From: Clostridia bacterium
GTDB taxonomy: Bacteria; Bacillota; Clostridia; Monoglobales; Firm-18
Direction: 5' to 3'
Assembly: GCA_017408205.1 (NCBI GenBank)
Contig: JAFQVC010000081.1
Span: 1 to 6,793, forward strand
Length of the DNA stretch: 6,793 nt
Below the pieces are notes generated by a model. The model was not told the origin of the DNA, did no database searches, and was given only the letters and a program-made list of their open reading frames with translations. Shown piece by piece: positions 1 to 6,179 of the stretch. Within the stretch, counting starts at the first letter, position 1. Each line of letters opens with the position of its first letter. The translations under genes and the position numbers were made by a program.

Positions 1-400
1 ATGTTTTGGTGCTTACTTTATCTTTTAACTCCAAAATAATTCTTTGTGCAAGTTTTGGTCCTACGCCCTGAGCGGCAGATATTGCTTTGGGATTATTTGT
101 TACTACCGCAACGGTGAGATTATTTGGAGACAAAACTGACAAAATGCTGATTGCGGCTTTAGGTCCTACACCGCTTACTGAAATAAGAAGTTCAAAAGCA
201 CTTTTTTGCTCCATTGTGGGGAAACCGTACAGTTCAAAAATATCTTCTTTTACATAAAGATAAGTGTAAAAAGTTACCCTTTCGCCTTTTCCTTTTAAGT
301 TATCGGAAGAGGTGGTGATTTTATAGCCTATGCCGTTTGCTTCAATTACAACGTAGTTTTCACCGATATAAGTAAGTTCACCTTTTATATATTCATACAT
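1..400 (-). CDS. ruvA: Holliday junction branch-migration protein RuvA, C-terminus cut by window edge
   Basis: RuvA binds four-way Holliday junctions as a tetramer and loads the RuvB motor for branch migration during recombinational repair in the cytoplasm. Reading leftwards from the ATG at 400-398 gives 133 residues with no stop, beginning MYEYIKGEL. Residues 1-62 fit the N-terminal OB-fold. Two helix-hairpin-helix DNA-binding motifs follow, centred on GVGPK at 77-81 and GVGPK at 112-116. The family is about 200 residues long, so roughly the last third, including the RuvB-binding domain III, lies outside the window. The start is supported by an AGGAGG site at about 412-417, inside the end of ruvC. 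Only 2 bp separate the ruvC stop from this ATG, so the two genes are very probably co-transcribed and translationally coupled. ruvB would be expected next, beyond the window. Confidence 0.95.
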   Translation of the reverse strand, partial: MYEYIKGELTYIGENYVVIEANGIGYKITTSSDNLKGKGERVTFYTYLYVKEDIFELYGFPTMEQKSAFELLISVSGVGPKAAISILSVLSPNNLTVAVVTNNPKAISAAQGVGPKLAQRIILELKDKVSTKT

Positions 401-402
401 TT

Positions 403-894
403 TCAGTTGCCTCCTTTTAGAATAGAGTAGTTAGTGTGAGCGTGGCACACGGCAATTGCAAGAGCATCTGCAGTATCGTCGGGTTTTGGCACTTCGTTAA
501 GTTTAAGTATTGACTTAACCATTTGCTGTACCTGATTTTTTTGTGCTCTGCCGTACCCTACAACCCCTTGTTTTACCTGAAGAGGGGTGTATTCATAAAC
601 GGGAATATTATTATTCTGTGCCGCAAGGATTAAGACGCCCCTTGCCTGACCTACCGCAATAGCAGTTTTTGCGTTATTATTAAAGAACAATTCTTCTATT
701 GCTACCTGGTCCGGTTTAAATTTATCTATTATGTAACACATATCGTCATACACCATTTTTAGGCGTACGGGGAGAGGAGTATGAGCAGGGCTTGTAACTG
801 CGCCGTAATCCACTACTTTGAAGTTAACGCCGTCATATTCAATTATACCGAAACCCACAATGGCAATACCGGGGTCAATTCCTAAAATTTTCAT
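403..894 (-). CDS. ruvC: Crossover junction endodeoxyribonuclease RuvC
   Basis: RuvC is the Holliday-junction resolvase: a dimer that makes symmetric nicks in the junction held by RuvAB. The 163-residue product is close to the usual length (E. coli 173). The RNase H-like fold is shown by GIDPG at 5-9 with catalytic D7, by IEE at 66-68 with E67, and by DDTADALA at 139-146, whose D140 and D143 match the E. coli D138/D141 pair. The segment VKQGVVGYGRAQK (107-119) carries the conserved basic residues K108 and K119. The ATG at 892-894 is preceded by an AAGGAG site at about 901-906. A good extended -10 promoter lies at 948-976. The gene is divergent from argG and heads a ruvC-ruvA transcript. Nothing is truncated or odd. 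Confidence 0.97.
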   Translation of the reverse strand: MKILGIDPGIAIVGFGIIEYDGVNFKVVDYGAVTSPAHTPLPVRLKMVYDDMCYIIDKFKPDQVAIEELFFNNNAKTAIAVGQARGVLILAAQNNNIPVYEYTPLQVKQGVVGYGRAQKNQVQQMVKSILKLNEVPKPDDTADALAIAVCHAHTNYSILKGGN

Positions 895-904
895 TGATAA
901 CTCC

Positions 905-933
905 TTGATTTTTGTATGTTTCTTTGATATAAT
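905..933 (+). promoter_or_regulatory. Predicted sigma-A promoter of the argG operon
   Basis: A -35 box TTGATT (905-910), a 17-bp spacer and a perfect -10 TATAAT (928-933) preceded by TG at 925-926 (extended -10) point at argG. The predicted start is near 940, giving a leader of about 37 nt with no obvious attenuator, T-box or terminator. The -35 box lies over the ruvC ribosome binding site. Confidence 0.75.
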
Positions 934-947
934 ACTTAATTGTAATT

Positions 948-976
948 ATTATATCATTAATTGGAGGTTTTTTCAA
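948..976 (-). promoter_or_regulatory. Predicted sigma-A promoter of ruvC-ruvA
   Basis: On the minus strand, TTGAAA (976-971), a 17-bp spacer and a perfect TATAAT (953-948) with an upstream TG (956-955) face ruvC. The predicted start is near 941, giving a leader of about 46 nt. The -35 box sits between the argG ribosome binding site and the argG start codon, so the two divergent promoters are fully interleaved. Confidence 0.7.
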
Positions 977-977
977 T

Positions 978-2186
978 ATGTCAAAAGAAAAAGTTGTTCT
1001 TGCTTATTCAGGCGGTCTTGATACATCAATTATCATTCCATGGCTAAAAGAAAACTACGATTACGAAGTTATTGCAGTTTGCGGTGACGTAGGTCAGGGT
1101 AAAGAAACAGACGGTCTTGAAGAAAAAGCACTAAAAACAGGTGCTTCAAAATTATACATAGAAAACTTGCAGGAGGAATATGTTACAGATTACATCTGGC
1201 CAACATTAAAGGCACAGGCAGTATACGAAGGCAAATACCTTTTAGGTACATCTCATGCAAGACCCTGCATTGCTAAAAGAATAGTTGAAATTGCTCTTGC
1301 AGAGGGTGCTACTGCAATTTGTCACGGTTGCACAGGTAAAGGTAACGACCAGGTTAGATTTGAGTTGACAATAAAAGCATTGGCTCCACAGATGAAAATT
1401 ATTGCTCCCTGGAGAATATGGGACATTAAATCAAGAGAAGAAGAAATAGAATATGCTATGGCAAGAAATATTCCTGTTCCTGTTACAAAAGAAGACAACT
1501 ACAGTATGGACAGAAATATCTGGCACTTGTCACACGAGGGTATGGATCTGGAAGACCCTGCAAACGAACCCAACTTAGATAAAATATTAAAGATGATAAC
1601 TCCTCCGGAAAAAGCGCCTGACAAACCAACATACATTGAAATCGGTTTTGAAAAAGGTATTCCCGTTTCAATTGACGGCGTTAAATACGGTGCAGTTGAA
1701 CTGCTTACAAAACTTAACAAGGTAGCAGGAGAAAACGGTATCGGTATTGACGATATAGTTGAAAACCGTCTTGTTGGTATGAAGAGCAGAGGCGTATATG
1801 AAACTCCGGGTGGTACAGTACTGTATGCTGCTCACAAAGAACTTGAATACTTATGTCTTGACAAAATGACACTTCACTACAAAGAGCAGGTTGCTTCTAA
1901 ATTTGCAGAACTTGTATATGACGGCTTATGGTTTACTCCTCTTCGTGAAGCAATATCAGCATTTGTTGATAAGACTCAGGAGACAGTTACAGGTACAGTA
2001 AGACTAAAATTATACAAAGGTGTTTGCTCACCTGCAGGTGCTAAATCACCATATTCACTATACAGTGAAGAAATGGCTACATTTAACGAGGACGAAGTTT
2101 ATAACCAGAAAGATTCAGAGGGCTTTATCAACTTGTTTGGTTTACCGCTAAAGGTAAGAGCGATGCTTTTTAACAAAGACAAGTAA
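978..2186 (+). CDS. argG: Argininosuccinate synthase ArgG
   Basis: This enzyme joins citrulline and aspartate, using ATP and releasing AMP and pyrophosphate, to make argininosuccinate, the penultimate step of arginine biosynthesis; it is cytoplasmic and normally a tetramer. The 402 residues match the usual length of about 400. The N-type ATP pyrophosphatase loop is AYSGGLDTS at 9-17. Other conserved family blocks are GTSHARP at 90-96, [13 protein letters not shown] at 117-129 and the [13 protein letters not shown] block at 176-188. The start follows a GGAGG site at 963-967 with a 10-nt gap. argH follows after 20 bp, so the two steps are co-expressed. The gene appears intact, with base and codon use like its neighbours. 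Confidence 0.98.
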   Translation: MSKEKVVLAYSGGLDTSIIIPWLKENYDYEVIAVCGDVGQGKETDGLEEKALKTGASKLYIENLQEEYVTDYIWPTLKAQAVYEGKYLLGTSHARPCIAKRIVEIALAEGATAICHGCTGKGNDQVRFELTIKALAPQMKIIAPWRIWDIKSREEEIEYAMARNIPVPVTKEDNYSMDRNIWHLSHEGMDLEDPANEPNLDKILKMITPPEKAPDKPTYIEIGFEKGIPVSIDGVKYGAVELLTKLNKVAGENGIGIDDIVENRLVGMKSRGVYETPGGTVLYAAHKELEYLCLDKMTLHYKEQVASKFAELVYDGLWFTPLREAISAFVDKTQETVTGTVRLKLYKGVCSPAGAKSPYSLYSEEMATFNEDEVYNQKDSEGFINLFGLPLKVRAMLFNKDK

Positions 2187-2206
2187 TTTGGAAGGAATGA
2201 AATAAT

Positions 2207-3553
2207 ATGAAATTATGGGGTGGGCGGTTTTCAAAAGAAACCGATTCATTGGTAGATGATTTTAACTCTTCCATAAGATTTGATGCAAGAATGTACAGGC
2301 AGGACATAGAGGGAAGTATTGCCCACGCAACAATGCTTGGCAAACAGGAAATTATCCCCTATGAAAACAGTGTACTAATTGTTAAAACTTTAAATGAAAT
2401 ACTTGCCGATATAGAAGACGGAAAAGTTGAGTTTTCTGTTGATGCGGAAGATATTCACATGAATATTGAAAAACTACTGATAGAGCGTATCGGTGACGTT
2501 GGAAAACAACTGCATACGGGAAGAAGCAGAAACGACCAGGTTGCTCTTGATTTACGCCTTTATTTAAGGGAACAGTGCGACGAAATCTGTGATATGTTAA
2601 TGGAACTTACAAAGACATTAAAAGCCCTTGCAAGTAAAAATATTTCGGTTATTATGCCGGGATATACCCATTTGCAAAAAGCCCAGCCGATTTTGTTTTC
2701 CCATCATTTACTTGCGTATCTTGAAATGTATAAAAGAGATGTTTCACGCCTTAGAGAATGCCGTGAACGCCTTAATATTTCACCTTTGGGAAGCGGTGCT
2801 CTTGCCGGTACAACCTATCCTTTAGACCGAGAGTATGTAGCAGAAATGCTTAATATGGACGGCGTTACAGTTAACAGTCTTGACGGTGTTTCAGACAGAG
2901 ATTTTGCAATAGAAGTATGTTTCGTTATGAGTGTTATAATGATGCACACTTCAAGGTTTGCAGAGGAAATAATCCTGTGGTCAAGTAACGAGTTTGGTTT
3001 TGTAGAACTTGACGACGCTTTCTCAACAGGAAGCAGTATTATGCCACAGAAGAAAAACCCCGATGTTGCAGAACTTGCAAGAGGAAAGACGGGCAGGGTT
3101 TATGGCGATTTAATTGCTCTTTTAACTGTAATGAAGGGTTTGCCCCTTGCGTACAACAAAGATATGCAGGAGGACAAAGAACAGGTATTTGATGCAATTG
3201 ATACTGTTAAAATGACATTGCCTGTATTTACTAAAATGCTTGATACAATGACAGTTAATTCCGAAAAAATGAGAAGTGCTGCATTAAAGGGCTTCACAAA
3301 TGCTACAGATGCGGCAGACTATCTTGTTAAAAAAGGTATGCCCTTTCGTGATGCACACAAAGTAATAGGAGAAATTGTTGCATACTGTATCAAGAACAAT
3401 AAAGCCATAGAGGAAATGTCAATTGGCGAATTCAAAAGTTTCTCGGAATTATTTGAAAATGACATTTATGAGGCAGTATCATTGGAAAACTGTGTTGATC
3501 TTCGTGATGTAACGGGCGGTACTGCTACAAATCAGGTAAAACAACAGTTATAA
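2207..3553 (+). CDS. argH: Argininosuccinate lyase ArgH
   Basis: ArgH splits argininosuccinate into arginine and fumarate, the last step of arginine biosynthesis, as a cytoplasmic tetramer of the fumarase/aspartase superfamily. The 448 residues compare with a usual length of about 460. Visible landmarks are the N-terminal KLWGGRF (2-8), HTGRSRNDQ (103-111), [10 protein letters not shown] (152-161) with the expected catalytic H155, and the superfamily signature [11 protein letters not shown] (275-285), whose S277 matches the catalytic serine of the mobile loop. The ribosome binding site GGAAGGA at 2190-2196 supports this ATG. It sits 20 bp after argG and 12 bp before the isomerase gene, so it is the middle gene of an operon. 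Confidence 0.98.
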   Translation: MKLWGGRFSKETDSLVDDFNSSIRFDARMYRQDIEGSIAHATMLGKQEIIPYENSVLIVKTLNEILADIEDGKVEFSVDAEDIHMNIEKLLIERIGDVGKQLHTGRSRNDQVALDLRLYLREQCDEICDMLMELTKTLKALASKNISVIMPGYTHLQKAQPILFSHHLLAYLEMYKRDVSRLRECRERLNISPLGSGALAGTTYPLDREYVAEMLNMDGVTVNSLDGVSDRDFAIEVCFVMSVIMMHTSRFAEEIILWSSNEFGFVELDDAFSTGSSIMPQKKNPDVAELARGKTGRVYGDLIALLTVMKGLPLAYNKDMQEDKEQVFDAIDTVKMTLPVFTKMLDTMTVNSEKMRSAALKGFTNATDAADYLVKKGMPFRDAHKVIGEIVAYCIKNNKAIEEMSIGEFKSFSELFENDIYEAVSLENCVDLRDVTGGTATNQVKQQL

Positions 3554-3565
3554 AGGAGAAAAAAT

Positions 3566-4084
3566 ATGAGTAATCCTATAGTTACAATAAAAATGGAGCA
3601 AGGGGGAGTTATTAAAGCAGAACTTTATCCCGAAATTGCTCCAAATACAGTTAATAATTTCATTTCGTTAGTAAAAAAAGGATTTTACAACGGACTTATT
3701 TTCCACCGTGTAATTGACGGTTTTATGATTCAGGGCGGAGACCCCAACGGAATAGGAATAGGCGGTCCCGGTTATGCAATCAAAGGTGAGTTTGCTTCTA
3801 ACGGATTTAAAAACGACCTTGCTCACAAAAGAGGCGTACTTTCTATGGCACGTTCAATGAACCGTGACAGTGCAGGAAGCCAGTTCTTTATTATGGTAGA
3901 GGACGCTCCTCATCTTGACGGCGAATATGCATCATTTGGTTGTGTAATTGAAGGTATGGAAACTGTTGACAAAATAGTTTCATCAAAACGCGATATGCGT
4001 GACAAACCCATTATTGACCAGGTAATGGAAGAAGTTACCGTTGAAACCTTTGGAACAGATTATCCTGAACCGGAGAAAATGTAA
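3566..4084 (+). CDS. Cyclophilin-type peptidyl-prolyl cis-trans isomerase
   Basis: Cyclophilins speed up cis-trans isomerisation of X-Pro bonds during protein folding. The 172-residue product has no signal peptide or membrane segment, so it is cytoplasmic, like PpiB. The signature FHRVIDGFMIQGG spans 46-58. R48, F53, M54 and Q56 correspond to the active-site residues R55, F60, M61 and Q63 of human cyclophilin A, and SQFFI (105-109) supplies the next pocket residues. H116 in PHLDGEYASFG stands where human cyclophilin A has W121; this is common in bacteria and predicts weak cyclosporin binding. The AAGGAG site (3553-3558) overlaps the argH stop, so it is translated from the arg operon mRNA. I see no biochemical link to arginine synthesis. 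Its last 50 bp overlap a convergent gene. Confidence 0.95.
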   Translation: MSNPIVTIKMEQGGVIKAELYPEIAPNTVNNFISLVKKGFYNGLIFHRVIDGFMIQGGDPNGIGIGGPGYAIKGEFASNGFKNDLAHKRGVLSMARSMNRDSAGSQFFIMVEDAPHLDGEYASFGCVIEGMETVDKIVSSKRDMRDKPIIDQVMEEVTVETFGTDYPEPEKM

Positions 4085-4268
4085 GCCCTGCAGTTTTGGC
4101 TTTTTCTATTAAATAGTCGCACCGAAAACGTGCGGCTATTATTTTATGTGCATACATTTCAATAAGTTTGTCATTGTTTGTAAATCTGTAGTTTTGCTTT
4201 GCTATTTCCAGTTCTTTGTGTGCTGAAATTATATCGGATAGCAACTCGTTTTGTTTTACTTTTTTCAT
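4035..4268 (-). CDS. DUF2508 (YaaL-like) small protein
   Basis: A 77-residue hydrophilic, helix-rich protein. Residues 7-61 (NELLSDIISAHKELEIAKQN, then IIAARFRCDYLIEKAKTAG) match my recollection of the DUF2508 pattern found in Bacillus YaaL and many Clostridia: an acidic helix, a short turn, then an alanine-rich helix with aromatic residues and a basic end. The function is unknown. In Bacillus the gene sits by recR and bofA, but not here. I chose the ATG at 4268 because GAGGTG (4280-4275) is correctly spaced for it; the in-frame GTG at 4277 lies inside that site. The tail from about residue 62 (LTFSPVQDN onwards) looks like an extension beyond the usual end. Its last 50 bp are antisense to the isomerase gene. 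The upstream GDPD gene ends in a hairpin 50 bp away, so this gene may rely on read-through or on a weak TATAAA-type promoter near 4308-4313. Confidence 0.75.
   Translation of the reverse strand: MKKVKQNELLSDIISAHKELEIAKQNYRFTNNDKLIEMYAHKIIAARFRCDYLIEKAKTAGLTFSPVQDNLFQRFQR
4112..4140 (+). terminator. Terminator-like hairpin after the argG-argH-isomerase operon
   Basis: An 11-bp stem (4112-4122 with 4130-4140, one G-T pair) closes a 7-nt loop and is followed by a weak, interrupted T-rich tract (ATTATTTTATG). It lies 28 bp after the isomerase stop codon. A shorter candidate, AAGCC/GGCTT (4083-4087 with 4098-4102) followed by T's to 4105, overlaps the stop codon. Either or both could end the operon. 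The larger hairpin lies inside the coding sequence of the convergent DUF2508 gene. Confidence 0.5.
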
Positions 4269-4317
4269 AAGATTCACCTCATTTAACAGTATTTGCTAAA
4301 AGAGTGTTTTATATGCA

Positions 4318-4346
4318 AAAAGACGAATGCTCAGCATTCGTCTTTT
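4318..4346 (-). terminator. Rho-independent terminator overlapping the nitrilase-GDPD stop codon
   Basis: A perfect 13-bp stem (4318-4330 with 4334-4346) closes a 3-nt loop. The loop is exactly the TGA stop of the nitrilase-GDPD gene, and the promoter-proximal arm encodes its last four codons (KDEC). On the minus strand the stem runs into five T's then GC; on the plus strand it ends in TTTTAC. It could therefore act in both directions, but best for the GDPD gene. Confidence 0.8.
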
Positions 4347-5953
4347 ACAATTTGTGAAATTTTAAGATAATCGTTAGTCAGTATTGTGTCTATGCCCATA
4401 TCAAGAAATTCTTTTGCTTCTTTTTCGTCGTCTGACCAGAACACGTTGCAGATAATTCCGTTATTGTGTGCTTTGTCAATCATTTCCCTGTCAAAGTATG
4501 GCTTGTATAACTGTACTTTTTCTGCACTAAGTTCTATTGCTCTGTCAACTATTTCATACGGTCTTTCTTTTAAGTGACCTACGCAGACAGGAATATGAGG
4601 AGCGTACTCTTTAAACTGCCTTATATGAAGGTCGGGCTCAAGCATAAAATACACATATTTTTCGCAGTCATATTTTTTTATAAGATTTACAATTTTTTTC
4701 ATTATTTCTTCAGGGTATTGTTCTGTCATCGAAAGTGGTTTTATGTGTATATTCATAATTGTATGACAGGAGAATTTTTTAAGTATATCTTCAAATCTTA
4801 CTATTTTTAAACCCTTGTATTTTTCGTCAAACTTTACACCGAAATCATACTGCAAAAGTTCCTCGTATGTGTGTTCGTAAACTTTCCCTGTGCCTGTGCT
4901 TATTCTTTCTAACGTTGCATCGTGGCATGAAATAATTTCGCCGTCTTTGGTAGGCCATAAGTCAAATTCTATTTCGTCTGCACCTAAAGCAACTGCTGCA
5001 CCAAAAGCAGCCATTGAGTTTTCAGGAGCAACTGAAGAAAATCCTCTGTGGGCACAAACCCTTGGGTATTTTTTAACTGTATTGTCTGTTGTTATAGCAC
5101 TTCCGCCCGGACGATAAAACCAGGGACGTCTGCCAACTTCTATGTATTCGTAATGTGGCTTTAAGTCGCCGCCAAAACCTGCAGGTTTATAGTATTTTTT
5201 GTGAGGATCAATTTCGCAACTTGCAATTCCTACGTCGTTTTTCATATCAAGAAGCATTGTTCCGTCAGGTGCAACTACCATCGAACAACCGCAGATTTTT
5301 GAGTCCTCTCCAAGAGAAACAGAAGAACGTACTAAATATGAGTTTGTATTGTATGATAAAAATCGCCCTATTATTTCCAATGTCTGGTGCGGGTCGGAGC
5401 GTTGGTGTGAACAACCTATGATTATATCTACGTTTTGTCTTGCCAAAGATGCAAAACTTTCATAGAAGTAAAAATCGTAGCAGGTCATAAAACCGTATCT
5501 TATGCCGTCGTGTTCTAATACATATGGCTCGTTAAACTGGTAACTGTAGTCAACGTCTATACAACCGTAGCCACCCTCGGCATCTGACTTACACTCGGAA
5601 GGTGCAGGATGGGCTTTAAAATACTTGCCTACAATTTCGCCGTTTTTGTCTATGGCGTAAGTTGTGTTTCTGTAGCCATTGTCTGTCTTATATGATGCAT
5701 TTACAAAAAGCAATGCACCGCATCTTATTGCTGTTTCTTTGCATTTGTCCATTAAACGGGTGTGGTATTTTTCTATTGTTTCTTCAATCTGTTTTTGTCC
5801 GTGTAATACAGTAGGACATTCGCTGTATTCAGGTAAAACGATAAGGTCAGCGTTTTCTGTGCACTGGTCAAGATAATTCAGTTTTTGTTCAAATAATATG
5901 TCCGCATCGTTAATGTCCATTGTATATGCAGGTTGAATAATATTAATTTTCAT
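4331..5953 (-). CDS. Fused nitrilase-superfamily amidohydrolase / glycerophosphodiester phosphodiesterase
   Basis: A two-enzyme fusion of 540 residues, counted from the ATG at 5953, which has GAGGTG at 5965-5960 in front of it; an in-frame ATG nine codons upstream lacks a good site. Residues 1 to about 280 are a carbon-nitrogen hydrolase with the Glu-Lys-Cys triad: E42 in VLPEYSE, K113 in GKYFKAHP and C158 in MTCYDFYFYE. Residues about 297-540 are a GDPD TIM barrel: [13 protein letters not shown] (H302, R303, E311, N312), EIEFD (E329, D331) and CHD (H344, D345). The usual NIEIK strand reads NIHIK, with H403 where a metal-binding Glu is common. There is no signal peptide or membrane segment, so it is cytoplasmic. 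Known GDPDs split glycerophosphodiesters into glycerol 3-phosphate and an alcohol, and nitrilase-fold enzymes cut amides or nitriles. Coupled use on one amide-containing phosphodiester is my inference; the substrate is unknown. Confidence 0.92.
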   Translation of the reverse strand: MKINIIQPAYTMDINDADILFEQKLNYLDQCTENADLIVLPEYSECPTVLHGQKQIEETIEKYHTRLMDKCKETAIRCGALLFVNASYKTDNGYRNTTYAIDKNGEIVGKYFKAHPAPSECKSDAEGGYGCIDVDYSYQFNEPYVLEHDGIRYGFMTCYDFYFYESFASLARQNVDIIIGCSHQRSDPHQTLEIIGRFLSYNTNSYLVRSSVSLGEDSKICGCSMVVAPDGTMLLDMKNDVGIASCEIDPHKKYYKPAGFGGDLKPHYEYIEVGRRPWFYRPGGSAITTDNTVKKYPRVCAHRGFSSVAPENSMAAFGAAVALGADEIEFDLWPTKDGEIISCHDATLERISTGTGKVYEHTYEELLQYDFGVKFDEKYKGLKIVRFEDILKKFSCHTIMNIHIKPLSMTEQYPEEIMKKIVNLIKKYDCEKYVYFMLEPDLHIRQFKEYAPHIPVCVGHLKERPYEIVDRAIELSAEKVQLYKPYFDREMIDKAHNNGIICNVFWSDDEKEAKEFLDMGIDTILTNDYLKISQIVKDEC

Positions 5954-5970
5954 AAAAATCACCTCATAAT

Positions 5971-5999
5971 ATTTTACCATATTTGAGTAGTTGTTTCAA
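5971..5999 (-). promoter_or_regulatory. Possible promoter of the nitrilase-GDPD gene, extended -10
   Basis: On the minus strand TTGAAA (5999-5994), a 17-bp spacer and TAAAAT (5976-5971) with TG two bases upstream form a good sigma-A promoter. The predicted start near 5964 would fall within the GAGGTG ribosome binding site (5965-5960), giving an almost leaderless mRNA. That makes the alternative promoter at 5998-6025 a real competitor. Confidence 0.45.
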
Positions 6000-6025
6000 T
6001 ATATTTTTTTATAAACTCTTGACAA
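5998..6025 (-). promoter_or_regulatory. Alternative promoter of the nitrilase-GDPD gene
   Basis: TTGTCA (6025-6020), a 16-bp spacer and TATATT (6003-5998) on the minus strand would start transcription near 5991, leaving a normal leader of about 38 nt with the ribosome binding site intact. Its -35 box overlaps the opposite-strand -35 box of the tRNA-Lys promoter (6019-6024), so the two promoters would compete for polymerase. Confidence 0.4.
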
Positions 6026-6047
6026 ATTGCTTTTGCAGTTGTATAAT
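6019..6047 (+). promoter_or_regulatory. Consensus sigma-A promoter of tRNA-Lys
   Basis: A perfect TTGACA (6019-6024), an optimal 17-bp spacer and a perfect TATAAT (6042-6047) lie directly before the tRNA gene. The predicted start near 6054 leaves a short 5' leader of about 17 nt for RNase P to remove. Full consensus strength is usual for stable-RNA genes. Confidence 0.9.
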
Positions 6048-6070
6048 ATTTCGTGTTGACAATTTAATAA

Positions 6071-6146
6071 GCGCCATTAGCTCAGTTGGTAGAGCAATTG
6101 ACTCTTAATCAATGGGTCCTGGGTTCGAGTCCCCGATGGCGCACCA
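6071..6146 (+). tRNA. tRNA-Lys, anticodon CTT
   Basis: All four arms can be folded. The 7-bp acceptor stem pairs 6071-6077 with 6136-6142, followed by discriminator A and an encoded CCA (6144-6146). The D arm is GCTC/GAGC with AGTTGGTA in the loop. The anticodon stem ATTGA/TCAAT holds the loop CTCTTAA, with CTT at 34-36 reading AAG lysine codons. The T loop is TTCGAGT. The total is 76 nt, with a 5-nt variable region. One pair in the T stem is mismatched: T6120 faces C6134, while the other four pairs are sound. The last 18 nt recur exactly 204 bp downstream. It is transcribed alone from its own promoter and ends at a strong terminator. Confidence 0.96.
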
Positions 6147-6179
6147 ACGATAATACCACCCGAAAGGGTGGTATTTTTC
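6129..6179 (+). repeat. 51-bp perfect direct repeat, copy 1 (tRNA 3' end plus terminator)
   Basis: Starts in the tRNA-Lys T loop (GTCCCCGATGGCG) and ends just after the terminator T-run. It is identical over 51 bp to 6333-6383. Placement at a tRNA 3' end resembles the attachment sites left by site-specific integration. Confidence 0.9.
6152..6178 (+). terminator. Rho-independent terminator of tRNA-Lys
   Basis: A 10-bp stem (6152-6161 with 6166-6175) capped by a C-GAAA-G tetraloop runs into T's to 6178. It starts 6 nt after the CCA end. It is nested in a further 9-bp outer stem, CACCAACGA (6142-6150) with TCGTTGGTG (6178-6186), so the whole of 6142-6186 can form one long hairpin that takes in the tRNA CCA end. 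Confidence 0.92.

Noticed and set aside
905..977. ArgR/AhrC operator (ARG box) in front of argG.
   Set aside because: I looked for TGAAT/ATTCA-type 18-bp palindromes. The inverted repeat present (TGATATAATA arms) is explained by the two -10 boxes and does not match the ARG box pattern.
818..1021. A 67-codon plus-strand open frame across the ruvC start and argG start.
   Set aside because: It is antisense to ruvC and overlaps argG in another frame, with no family resemblance; a shadow of real genes.
5155..5421. An 88-codon plus-strand open frame, and similar frames at 4574-4810 and 4890-5117.
   Set aside because: All are antisense to the well-supported nitrilase-GDPD gene, with no recognisable domains or ribosome binding sites.
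5954..5980. Upstream ATG giving a 549-residue nitrilase-GDPD (MVKYYEVIF extension).
   Set aside because: The GAGGTG ribosome binding site lies within this extension and is ideally placed for the ATG at 5953; the extension does not fit the nitrilase N-terminus.
6056..6061. A second perfect TTGACA just before the tRNA gene.
   Set aside because: The correctly spaced -10 position falls at 6079-6084 inside the tRNA (AGCTCA), which is not a -10 box.
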